The notes under the pieces were generated by a model that saw only the letters and a program-made list of their open reading frames with translations, did not search any database and had not been told where the DNA came from. Position numbers and translations under genes: made by a program. This document shows, one piece after another, positions 6,577 through 13,457 of a stretch of 39,907 nucleotides of DNA. How positions within the stretch are numbered: the stretch's first letter is position 1; every line of letters starts with the position of its first letter. The stretch is from Paraburkholderia tuberum STM678 (GTDB taxonomy: Bacteria > Pseudomonadota > Gammaproteobacteria > Burkholderiales > Burkholderiaceae): positions 1-39,907 of the forward strand of contig NZ_CADFGP010000060.1 of the NCBI RefSeq assembly GCF_902833905.1, written 5' to 3'.

Positions 6577-7236
6577 ATGACGGACGCAAACAACAATCAA
6601 AAACCGGATTATCCAACGGTATCACTAGGGGAAGTGAGGGGAGGGGAAGAAATCCTGCTTGCCGTGGTTGAGCCGATGAATTGGGAAAACGGTAAGTACA
6701 GCATCAAAGGGTTTCAGAAGAAGCACCTGATTGCGTGCGAACAGTCGGTATCGCGACAATGCTATTCGTCGCCCCGTCGCCTTAACTTCTTTGTATTCGA
6801 CATACTGCTTGGAAAAGCGGGCCGGATTGCTGTTGGGGTTCAAAGCTTTAATGCCAACGCTCTTCAGAATATCAGGTCCGACGACGGCACAAATCAGTTT
6901 ATAATAAACGATGCGCCGATTGTCCAGCGAGGAAAAATCGATTTTGCGCACGCGCACATTGGATTTTCCAATGAGATTGCGTATGCAACGATAAACAAAA
7001 AGAACATTCAAGCCGCTGCGATAGAAAATCTGTTTGAGCTGTTTAGACAGAGCGGAGCCGTACTGGATCCTAGATCACGATTTCCGCGACCACCATTTCT
7101 TTACATGCGCCTTTCAGAAATGCGACTGGCGGCACATCGACTGCATCTTTGGGTTACCGGGAAAGGCAGGGAGTTTATCCGGCTGGATACCCAACGTCGC
7201 AAGTCATCCGATGGCAGCCCCGACGCGCATGCGTAG
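6577..7236 (+). CDS. Unknown protein, third gene of TIGR04255 operon; C-terminus possibly chimeric
   Basis: A 219-residue protein that begins 11 bases after the previous stop, on the same strand and with the same AT-rich composition. No domain is recognised. Residues 1-165 look like a normal soluble protein (hydrophobic strands 'LNFFVFDILLGKAGRIAVGV', 'IAYATINKKNIQAAAIENLFELF'). From about residue 166 (base ~7070) the sequence becomes Arg/Pro/His-rich and low in structure, and base composition shifts to that of the surroundings, as if the native end had been lost and the frame runs into flanking DNA. It is probably part of the same system as its two neighbours; function unknown. Confidence 0.6.
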   Translation: MTDANNNQKPDYPTVSLGEVRGGEEILLAVVEPMNWENGKYSIKGFQKKHLIACEQSVSRQCYSSPRRLNFFVFDILLGKAGRIAVGVQSFNANALQNIRSDDGTNQFIINDAPIVQRGKIDFAHAHIGFSNEIAYATINKKNIQAAAIENLFELFRQSGAVLDPRSRFPRPPFLYMRLSEMRLAAHRLHLWVTGKGREFIRLDTQRRKSSDGSPDAHA

Positions 7237-7357
7237 CCGACCAAGGCGCGTACCTTCCGTCTGGATAGCAAGGGCCGGTGACTCGCCGGACAACTCGATG
7301 GAGCGAGTGGCGGCTGTGTCTTGGAAGCAGCCGATGAAAAACCGTTGGTCCGGTATC

Positions 7358-7403
7358 TCTGGGATCGATGGCCAATGCGGTGGCCGATGCCGGCCAGGAA
7401 CGG
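7358..7403 (+). repeat. 46-bp imperfect direct repeat, right copy
   Basis: The partner of 4775-4820 (42/46 identical). It lies in the short gap between the TIGR04255 operon and the convergent DUF2971-like gene. Confidence 0.7.
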
Positions 7404-7466
7404 ACGGTCGACGTCCCCGCCGAAATTGTCGACAGTCATGCCGTTCTGGGTATTCGATTTCGTTCG

Positions 7467-8600
7467 CTAGCGACTTGTTGTACTTGTTTTAATTGCAGAA
7501 GATGAAAGTACGACGACAGGGTTAGACGGATGACGCACTTTTTTCACATTGTTATCTTGCTGAGAAAAGTGGGTTGGGTCGTAATGAAACGGAACAAGAT
7601 CGTCATTCGGCCATTTGTAAACGGCTGACGCTACGATAGTCGTGTCAGGAGAAAGATACTGCTTCGCAATCGCCTTAACTTCATCTAAATATGTCGAACT
7701 GCCAACGCCCCTCACAACAACTTCTAAAATCAGCTCGTGCAAATTGACCGGTACGTACGGAAAGTTAGTTAGAAAGTGACTGAGATCCGTGTGTGCAAAA
7801 CGAGCCGGGGGTCTTTCTTTGAGTAGAGCTTGTCGCTGCTGAGGGTCATCGTATTCCCAGGCGAATCCTGGATAGTCGTAAACTATGCGTAGCTCGTTCT
7901 CAAAGCGATAAAAATGAGACTTGCTATAAATGCGCTCGTAGCCAGTCGCGCTGGGGTGCCGCTCGTAGGTGCCGTCGGAGTAGTCAATGTACGTGACCAT
8001 GTCCGCATGCACGTAACGCTTGCGGGTGTCGATTGCTCGTTTCAACCTACCAACAGTCGATTTAATAGCTACGCCGGACCTTTCCTTCCCGACGTAGATC
8101 TGCCACATGGCGTGATTTTCCACGGGATTCACATGCCAGCATGAGATACCTTTCATGCAGAGGTACTTTGCGTCGTCGGACCATTCCTCCGCCGCGAGTC
8201 GGCGAGCTAGCTCGTCGCTATCGCTGATCCAAGAAGACAACAGTTCCCCCCGGTACGCTGCTTCTGTCTCCGCCAAACGTACTGGAACGCGCAACTCATA
8301 GTCCTCGCCTCTTCGCAATTTGTAGCCAGGTGTGAAGTAAATGGCTTGCTTCTTAAGAAGGTCTAGAAAACGGTCGTCCTGCATATATCGCCACACGACC
8401 GTGTCGTCAGGAATGTCTCGCAAGAACCGGACGGAGGTCTTCAGTTGAGGCGGCAGATCGTCGCCCTCTTCGTAAATGATGTATTCCTTGCCGTTGCAAA
8501 CAACGCCGACGATGTTTTCATCGAGCGGCGGCCATGCTTCTCCCTCCGGCCAGTCCGGTCTTCCCATGCCATCTTTCATCACAACAGGAATCTTTCTCAT
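7467..8600 (-). CDS. DUF2971-like protein
   Basis: A 377-residue soluble protein with ribosome-binding site GGAGGGGA before the ATG. 'VWRYMQDDRFLDLLKKQAIYFTPG' (residues ~69-92), 'ISCWHVNPVENHAMWQIY' (~156-173), 'SGVAIKSTVGRLKRAI' and 'FYRFENELRIVYD' fit the DUF2971 pattern (RY...L..L....iyF; SCWh..e..aMW..Y; R.E.E.R). The biochemical activity of the family is unknown. It often occurs in accessory and defence-rich DNA. Here it faces the TIGR04255 operon tail to tail with its own start region, so it is probably an independent cargo gene. No clear promoter was identified. Confidence 0.7.
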   Translation of the reverse strand: MRKIPVVMKDGMGRPDWPEGEAWPPLDENIVGVVCNGKEYIIYEEGDDLPPQLKTSVRFLRDIPDDTVVWRYMQDDRFLDLLKKQAIYFTPGYKLRRGEDYELRVPVRLAETEAAYRGELLSSWISDSDELARRLAAEEWSDDAKYLCMKGISCWHVNPVENHAMWQIYVGKERSGVAIKSTVGRLKRAIDTRKRYVHADMVTYIDYSDGTYERHPSATGYERIYSKSHFYRFENELRIVYDYPGFAWEYDDPQQRQALLKERPPARFAHTDLSHFLTNFPYVPVNLHELILEVVVRGVGSSTYLDEVKAIAKQYLSPDTTIVASAVYKWPNDDLVPFHYDPTHFSQQDNNVKKVRHPSNPVVVLSSSAIKTSTTSR

Positions 8601-8920
8601 TTCCCCTCCGAACTGCCAGAAAGGCAGAGTCGTGAATCGCTACTATGCTATCCGAAGTTACGGTTGACCAACGCTCTTGCTGAGTGGCTGCTCTAAAGCA
8701 GCGCCATTGACCGCTTGGGGTCGCTATCGGCCCAGAAATTCGCCGAAAAAATAAAAAACCGCCGCCCGGACAGGGGCGGCGGAAAGATGCCAATCTGACA
8801 AAGCGGACCCAGGGGAAGCGGCCCGCCAATGAAGGCTCTTAGATTTGCCCGTGGCGGGCTGTCGGACAACTCCGAAATCTTCGCGCTGCTTTTCGCGCAG
8901 GGCAGAAATTCCGCTCCCAG
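8601..8920. other. Gap between DUF2971-like gene and small Cys-rich gene
   Basis: Apart from a minus-strand terminator (8749-8782), I see no gene or repeat here. The first ~100 bases would hold the promoter of the DUF2971-like gene. Confidence 0.5.
8749..8782 (-). terminator. Rho-independent terminator, minus strand
   Basis: Read leftward, a perfect 9-bp stem (CCGCCGCCC / GGGCGGCGG) with a 6-base loop is followed by TTTTTTATTTTTT. It would end the transcript of the small Cys-rich gene and shield the DUF2971-like gene. Confidence 0.85.
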
Positions 8921-9130
8921 CTAGCGTCGACGTGGACGCTCTTCGATGTCATCGTCTGATCCGATCGCTCGTATCCAATGCACGCATCCGCTCTCTGGCT
9001 GAGCTTGAACCTGCTTCTGCCCGTGCCACAGACATAGGGCATGTGCTCCGCCTGCGACGTCGCCGCCCCAATGCTCACAAAGACGGCAGTGGTGGTCGGT
9101 CGCGGCGTCAGGATATCGAAACTGGGTCAC
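8921..9130 (-). CDS. Small Cys-rich phage protein, possible zinc binder
   Basis: A 69-residue protein with a GTG start. Cys15, Cys18, Cys33 and Cys49, plus several His residues ('DHHCRLCEHWGG', 'GAHALC', 'SGCVHW'), suggest a metal-binding knuckle. It resembles small proteins of unknown function that I associate with Burkholderia prophages. It is divergent from the SRAP gene across an 81-base gap holding a perfect LexA box ten bases from its start codon, so it may belong to the SOS regulon. A terminator follows at 8749-8782. The tail after residue 58 is highly charged. Function unknown. Confidence 0.65.
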   Translation of the reverse strand: MTQFRYPDAATDHHCRLCEHWGGDVAGGAHALCLWHGQKQVQAQPESGCVHWIRAIGSDDDIEERPRRR

Positions 9131-9139
9131 GACGAAACA

Positions 9140-9155
9140 CTGTATAAAAACACAG
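9140..9155. promoter_or_regulatory. LexA box between SRAP gene and Cys-rich gene
   Basis: CTGTATAAAAACACAG is a perfect CTGT-N8-ACAG LexA site. It lies 57 bases before the SRAP start and 10 bases before the divergent GTG start. The lexA gene in this window carries two sites of the same form (24129-24144 and 24149-24164), which supports recognition by this host's LexA. Confidence 0.85.
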
Positions 9156-9211
9156 TATATCGACGGTTCACGGCGGTATCATAGATGTCATCTCAAAAAA
9201 GAGGTGGCGCT

Positions 9212-10171
9212 ATGTGCTACTCGGCACAGATAGAAGCGGACTATCGCAAGTATGTGAAGGAGTTTGGCGCGGACGTCAGCCTCCGCGAGTTCGCGCAGTT
9301 GTACTGGGAGCGCTCGAAGAATAAGAAGGTCAAGATTCCCAAGGCGGTCGACGCGGCATTTGCCGACCCGAAAAACGAAATCGAGCGCGAAATCAAAGCG
9401 CTGATCGACCAATTCAATATGGAGCAGACGGCAGCGGTTGAGCAGGAGTTGTTCAGGCAGCGCGAACGGCTCGCGGACGCTGAGCGAACGCTCCAAACCA
9501 AAACCACCAAGGCGGCCATGGAAAGCAGGCGCATCGCGACGGACAAGATCGACGCGGCCCGGCGACGCCTGGACGACATCCGGCGGGTCGAACTGATGGA
9601 TCGTGATTCCCGGATTTTCCCGGGCGGGTATGCGCCCGTCATGGTGATCGAGGACGGGCATCGGGTCATCAAGCCAATGCGGTATCAGTGTCGGCCCGCG
9701 GGCAAGCCGAAGTTCTATGACACGAAGTATCCCGGCACCTACAACGCGCGCCGCGACAATCTCGAAGGCTTCTGGAAGCAGCTATTCGGTTACTCGCATG
9801 GCGTGATGATCGTGTCTGCGTTCTATGAGAACGTCAGCCGGGCAAAGATGGAGGGGCGCGAACTGAAGCAGGGCGAGCAAGATGAAAACGTCGTCCTTGA
9901 ATTCCGGCCGCGCGCCGGCGGCGAAATGCTCGTTGCGTGTCTGTGGTCGCGCTGGACGGCGCCCGGCGAACCTGACCTGCTGTCGTTTGCAGCGATCACA
10001 GACGAGCCGCCGCCCGAAGTTGCTGCGGCGGGCCACGACCGGTGCATCGTGCCGATCAAACACGAGAACGTCGACGCGTGGCTGAACCCCGATCCGGCGA
10101 ATCTCGCCGCGCTCCATGCGATTCTGGACGATCGGGAGCGGCCGTACTACGAGCATCGATTGGCGGCGTGA
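9212..10171 (+). CDS. SOS response-associated peptidase (SRAP, YedK/HMCES-like)
   Basis: A 319-residue protein. The ATG at 9212 is chosen because it follows GAGGTGG by five bases and places Cys at position 2; SRAP enzymes use this Cys, exposed after Met removal, to form a thiazolidine crosslink with abasic sites in single-stranded DNA. Other active-site residues are visible: Asn178 ('YNAR'), Glu206 ('FYE') and His275 ('GHDR'). It is about 100 residues longer than E. coli YedK because of a charged, probably coiled-coil insert (residues ~50-130). The upstream LexA box indicates SOS induction. A prophage copy could protect replicating phage DNA. A decayed second copy lies at 11295-11471. Confidence 0.9.
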   Translation: MCYSAQIEADYRKYVKEFGADVSLREFAQLYWERSKNKKVKIPKAVDAAFADPKNEIEREIKALIDQFNMEQTAAVEQELFRQRERLADAERTLQTKTTKAAMESRRIATDKIDAARRRLDDIRRVELMDRDSRIFPGGYAPVMVIEDGHRVIKPMRYQCRPAGKPKFYDTKYPGTYNARRDNLEGFWKQLFGYSHGVMIVSAFYENVSRAKMEGRELKQGEQDENVVLEFRPRAGGEMLVACLWSRWTAPGEPDLLSFAAITDEPPPEVAAAGHDRCIVPIKHENVDAWLNPDPANLAALHAILDDRERPYYEHRLAA

Positions 10172-10320
10172 CGGGGCACCGGTGCGGGTGTAACCATCGA
10201 CCGTGCGCCTAGGATGGAAGGCGGTCCAGCGGCAGGAGGCGGCCACTTTCGGTCGTTGGCCCGCGCCCATCCGCTGACGTCCGAAAGTCCGCTCCGAACA
10301 GCGTTCGCAGATATCGAGCC

Positions 10321-11109
10321 CTATTTGGGCATTGGAAATCCATGAACGATTAATTTTTTTGAACAGCCAAAAGGCGCTGTTTTAAATACTTTATTTGCTT
10401 CGGCAGCTCTTTGCCACGGCGAAGCGGGAAACCTGTCGAGGGCTACACCCAAGCTGAGTAGGAATAAAGAGCTGCAATTCGAAAGCTCGTCCATCGCCAC
10501 CTGGAGCGAGCTGGGGAAGGAAGTGCTAGGAAATCTGCACGCGTATAAACCCGACGGCTGATCGGCGTTGAAGACTTTGCCAGTTTCGTAGGCGGCATCT
10601 ATGCAAGCGGTAGTATGCTCCATCATCTGCCCGAGTTCCCCGTATTCTGAAACGATGGCGTCCTCACCGCTGGAGGGATAAATATTTGCGATTTTCTGCC
10701 CCGTCGTAAAAGCTGAAACCTTCAGGTTTGCATAGCTCTCGTCAAAATCACGTTTTAGCGTGATTAACTCGGTACGGCTTGCTCCTCTTTTCATCGCCCG
10801 CACCAACAGATCCCCGCGTACTTCGTAAGCAGCGTAGTCAGCCGCTAGGCCGCGCACAATAGTTATAGCTTCGTTCAAAGACCGCTCTTGCTGTTCCATC
10901 GTCTTCTCGTGCGCTTCTCGTCGGGTCGTTAACCACCCGCCAACAAGAGCAGTTAGGAGAAAACCAACAACAACCAGTAGCAGCGGGTGCCGAAGAACCG
11001 AGTCCGCCGTCCAGCTAGAGTCCTTCGAACTCGCTCTTCGAAAGCGCCGAATGCTAAGTAACCTTTTTACCGAGGCGGTAGCGACTTTTTTGCTAGATGT
11101 TCTCGCCAT
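10321..11109 (-). CDS. Single-pass membrane protein of unknown function
   Basis: A 262-residue protein with a GGAGA ribosome-binding site before the ATG. The N-terminal 40 residues are very basic. Residues ~42-60 (PLLLVVVGFLLTALVGGWL) form one transmembrane helix. Residues ~62-125 are helical and charged, possibly coiled coil ('REAHEKTMEQQERSLNEAI'). The C-terminal part contains four Cys that could pair outside the cytoplasm. The positive-inside rule puts the N-terminus in the cytoplasm and the large domain in the periplasm. No family is recognised. It sits between the intact SRAP gene and an SRAP remnant, so it looks like inserted cargo. Superinfection exclusion is a guess. Confidence 0.65.
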   Translation of the reverse strand: MARTSSKKVATASVKRLLSIRRFRRASSKDSSWTADSVLRHPLLLVVVGFLLTALVGGWLTTRREAHEKTMEQQERSLNEAITIVRGLAADYAAYEVRGDLLVRAMKRGASRTELITLKRDFDESYANLKVSAFTTGQKIANIYPSSGEDAIVSEYGELGQMMEHTTACIDAAYETGKVFNADQPSGLYACRFPSTSFPSSLQVAMDELSNCSSLFLLSLGVALDRFPASPWQRAAEANKVFKTAPFGCSKKLIVHGFPMPK

Positions 11110-11294
11110 ACACTTCTCCGCGGCGCGCTGAAAGCGGCAGAGTTCGCCGAAGCAAAGTTTCCGCTTGCGAAAAGTCGCGCTCGGATTGTTTGAGAGGGCC
11201 GGCCCTCAGTCCAATGAACTGCGGACGGCCCTTGATTCATAATAGCCGACATTCACCTGCACGCACTGAGAGCGGCCGGGTTGGGTCGTGTGCG

Positions 11295-11471
11295 GTCGCC
11301 GACGAGCGGCCGCCCGGAAGTCTCGGCAACAGGTGATGACCGATGCATCGTTCCGATCAAGCCCGAGAACATCGACGCGTGGTTGAGTCCTGATCCGGCA
11401 AATCTGGCAATGTTGCACGCCGTCCTAGATGATCGCGATCGGCCGTACTCGAGCATCGGATGGCGGCATGA
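11295..11471 (+). pseudogene. SRAP gene 3' remnant
   Basis: About 175 bases match the 3' end of the SRAP gene (10003-10171): 'DRCIVPIK.ENIDAWL.PDPANLA.LHAVLDDRDRPY' aligns with residues ~276-311 of the intact protein. The 5' two thirds are missing, the active-site His of 'GHDR' is Asp, and a small deletion shifts the frame after 'RPY'. It is a relic of a second SRAP copy or of a recombination between related prophages. Confidence 0.75.
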
Positions 11472-11737
11472 AGCGGTACGACGCAGAGTATTTCGCCGTC
11501 GTCGCAACCTTGCATTTCTGCAACCGGACGATCGCGCAGGAGCCGACCTCGCTCAATTGCAAGATGATCAGCCGGCGGTTCATCGGCGACGAGCCGCGCG
11601 AGCCCGGCGAACGGGCGTACGAAAGCCGCGTTAGGCACGCTTCCCCGAAAAGTCAGATCGTGGCCAGAAGTTGTTGGATCGCTTCCGCTTTCCAGACCAT
11701 CCCTATGTCTGAATCCTTGTGGATGCGTCCGCTGTAG
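11468..11737 (+). pseudogene. Possible truncated phage gene after the SRAP remnant
   Basis: An 89-codon frame that starts in an ATGA overlap with the SRAP remnant stop, the coupling expected of a genuine downstream gene. The first ~55 residues (MKRYDAEYF..., two Cys) look protein-like; the rest overlaps the 3' end of the opposing protease gene and is probably read-through. No family is recognised. It is likely a fragment cut by the event that brought in the protease gene. Confidence 0.3.
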
Positions 11738-12453
11738 ATACCAATGAAGTTGCTGACCGGCCCATTCATCACGGCGGTATTCCCGCTACGGAACTTCACC
11801 ATGCCGCCGGAGCGGAATGCAATGACCGGTGATCCGGATTGACCGGGTCGTCCCCTGCAATCGACCAACATCACTGGCAGTTCGTTGTAGCTGACGTCTG
11901 GGTCCGAAGCGACCGTACCGTTGACCCAGATGGCGAGATTCTCCCCGGCTGCCAGGCCAAGCGGAAAACCGATGATCGAAACGTGATCGGTCGGGAGGAG
12001 CAGAATTTGGCTATCAATAGGCGTGACCATTTCATAGAGCAACTGCTCGTCTGCGGGAGCACCGTTAATCGGGATCGCGACGAAGTCCGCTCGTTCGCCG
12101 AGCGCAGGATGCTCGACCCACTGCGGCTCGTTATCTACGAGCAGATTCAAGTTGATATCCGCCCAGTTCACCTGTTGCCCTCCGGCCGCGCCTGTCCCAT
12201 AGTTCGGTGGTACGGCGCCCAAAATTGGCATTCGAATCGTGAGCGCGTCCGGAATCGCGAGGGTAGGCGAAAGTGTGTTCCCCGTGTTTTGGTCACGCCC
12301 CGTGACGTTGTGACGGTTCGTGATAAGACATATTCTCCCGCTCCCGCTACGCACAAAAAATCCGGTTCCAGTCGACAGAGACTGACCGGAAAAACTCATC
12401 GTGAGATGCACGGATCTGATTGACTCGATTGCAACTTGTGGTGGGCTCGACAT
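11653..12453 (-). CDS. Trypsin-like serine protease
   Basis: A 266-residue protein with the elements of a chymotrypsin-fold catalytic triad: His48 in 'TNRHNV', Asp123 in 'RADFVAIPI' and Ser206 in 'GQSGSPV'. The residues before His48 ('GTGFFV...CLITNRHNV') match the usual 'G.GF.v......lvTn.H.v'. No signal peptide or PDZ domain is present, so it is probably cytoplasmic, unlike DegP-type enzymes. Cytosolic trypsin-like peptidases occur in several bacterial defence systems, often with a sensor partner; none is adjacent here. It lies at the outer edge of the prophage region. Defence is inferred from fold and location only. Confidence 0.8.
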   Translation of the reverse strand: MSSPPQVAIESIRSVHLTMSFSGQSLSTGTGFFVRSGSGRICLITNRHNVTGRDQNTGNTLSPTLAIPDALTIRMPILGAVPPNYGTGAAGGQQVNWADINLNLLVDNEPQWVEHPALGERADFVAIPINGAPADEQLLYEMVTPIDSQILLLPTDHVSIIGFPLGLAAGENLAIWVNGTVASDPDVSYNELPVMLVDCRGRPGQSGSPVIAFRSGGMVKFRSGNTAVMNGPVSNFIGIYSGRIHKDSDIGMVWKAEAIQQLLATI

Positions 12454-12745
12454 TTTTCTGTTTTGAGTTGCGTTGAACGTAACAACATCCGCTGCTTTCC
12501 CCGTGCTACGCCAGTGCTACGCAACTGTCTGGCCAATCGCCGCCCGCCTTTTCTGTCGGTTCGTTTCGGTAATTCGTCGTTCCAATCCATCATCGGGGCA
12601 ACGGACACGCGGCGGGGGCTGGGAGTGCGAGGTAAAGACATGGAGCGGCCAGGCGGCTTGAATCAAAACAATAATTTTACCGCAAGGCCAGAAGCCGCCG
12701 GGCGCTGGAGCCATATCACTGTCGCGACAGAGGCGGGCACCGGTT
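12454..12745. other. Prophage-chromosome transition zone, no gene seen
   Basis: No plausible gene, tRNA or integrase was found. The boundary between accessory and core DNA probably lies in or near this stretch, but I cannot identify an attachment site without the other prophage end. Confidence 0.35.
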
Positions 12746-12825
12746 CGTCAATGCGTCAATGCGTCAATGCGTCAATGCGTCAATGCGTCAATGCGTCAAT
12801 GCGTCAATGCGTCAATGCCTTAATG
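12746..12825 (+). repeat. 8-bp tandem repeat, nine perfect units
   Basis: CGTCAATG is repeated nine times without error (12746-12817), followed by a degenerate tenth unit CCTTAATG (12818-12825) that contains the stop codon of the lipoprotein gene on the minus strand. An 8-base unit is not a multiple of three, so copy-number change would alter any frame crossing it. Confidence 0.95.
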
Positions 12826-13185
12826 TCCATGTCCCCCCGTCCCGCCGCCACTGCTCCACGAGCTGCCGCCGCCGTGCATGCCGCCGTATCCGCCACCGTG
12901 CCATCCGCCGTCCCCGCCATGCCATCCGTCGTGCCCGCCGTGCCCGCCACCGCCATGCCATCCGCCGCGCCCGTGCCAATACCCATGTCCGTAATAGCAG
13001 CACGACCCTCCGAAACCGCCATAGATACCAACCGAGCCGTACACCGGTCCGTAGTAAGGCGGTCCATACGCGTAGGGATAGTAGGGTTGCGCATAGCCGT
13101 AGTCCGCAGGCGGCGCGACGACGCATCCAGTGATGCTCGCTGCCGCGGCCGCTAGCAGCGTCATCGATGCAATGAGCCTGGTCAC
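12820..13185 (-). CDS. Gly/His-rich lipoprotein
   Basis: A 121-residue protein with a GTG start at 13185 preceded by GGAGAAA; longer upstream starts lack a ribosome-binding site. Residues 1-20 are a lipoprotein signal peptide ending in 'ITGC', so Cys21 is the lipidation site. The mature part is Tyr/Pro-rich, then Gly/His/Trp-rich ('GYWHGRGGWHGGGGHGG'), ending in GHGH. Such low-complexity envelope proteins are common in Burkholderiaceae; metal binding by the His-rich tail is possible. The stop codon lies inside the degenerate last unit of the 8-bp tandem repeat, so repeat changes could alter the extreme C-terminus or the 3' UTR. Confidence 0.75.
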   Translation of the reverse strand: MTRLIASMTLLAAAAASITGCVVAPPADYGYAQPYYPYAYGPPYYGPVYGSVGIYGGFGGSCCYYGHGYWHGRGGWHGGGGHGGHDGWHGGDGGWHGGGYGGMHGGGSSWSSGGGTGGHGH

Positions 13186-13457
13186 GATTTTCTCCTTCAC
13201 GTAAACCTCAGAAAAACCGCGCGCAACGGAGTTCAGCCGCGTTTGTGTCCGAGCGTTACCCGCGCCGGCGCGGCGGTGCGCGCTCGGGGCTTCGACCACG
13301 CGAGCCGTTGCCGCGACGCTCGACCGTTTCGCCAATCTTCTCGCGTATTACCGAGCGGCGTTGCGGTAACACTTCGTTAACGATCTGATACGTTACTGAA
13401 GGGCGTGGCTGCTAACTTCCATCGGACGATTCGTCGTTTAAGTCGGAAGCGATTCGC

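Noticed and set aside
8839..9078. A 79-codon minus-strand frame overlapping the Cys-rich gene
   Set aside because: The alternative frame at 8921-9130 has a CxxC-type pattern and a better promoter context; this one has no recognisable features.
10172..10320. The stretch after the SRAP gene as a small gene
   Set aside because: No start with ribosome-binding site and no protein-like frame; it looks like an interspersed non-coding sequence, which I could not verify.
12454..12745. Integrase remnant or attachment site at the prophage edge
   Set aside because: No frame shows the tyrosine recombinase R-H-R-Y motifs, no tRNA 3' end is visible, and the other prophage end is outside the window, so no att repeat can be defined.
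12746..12825. Tandem repeats as a CRISPR array
   Set aside because: The unit is 8 bases with no spacers and there are no cas genes; it is a simple tandem repeat.
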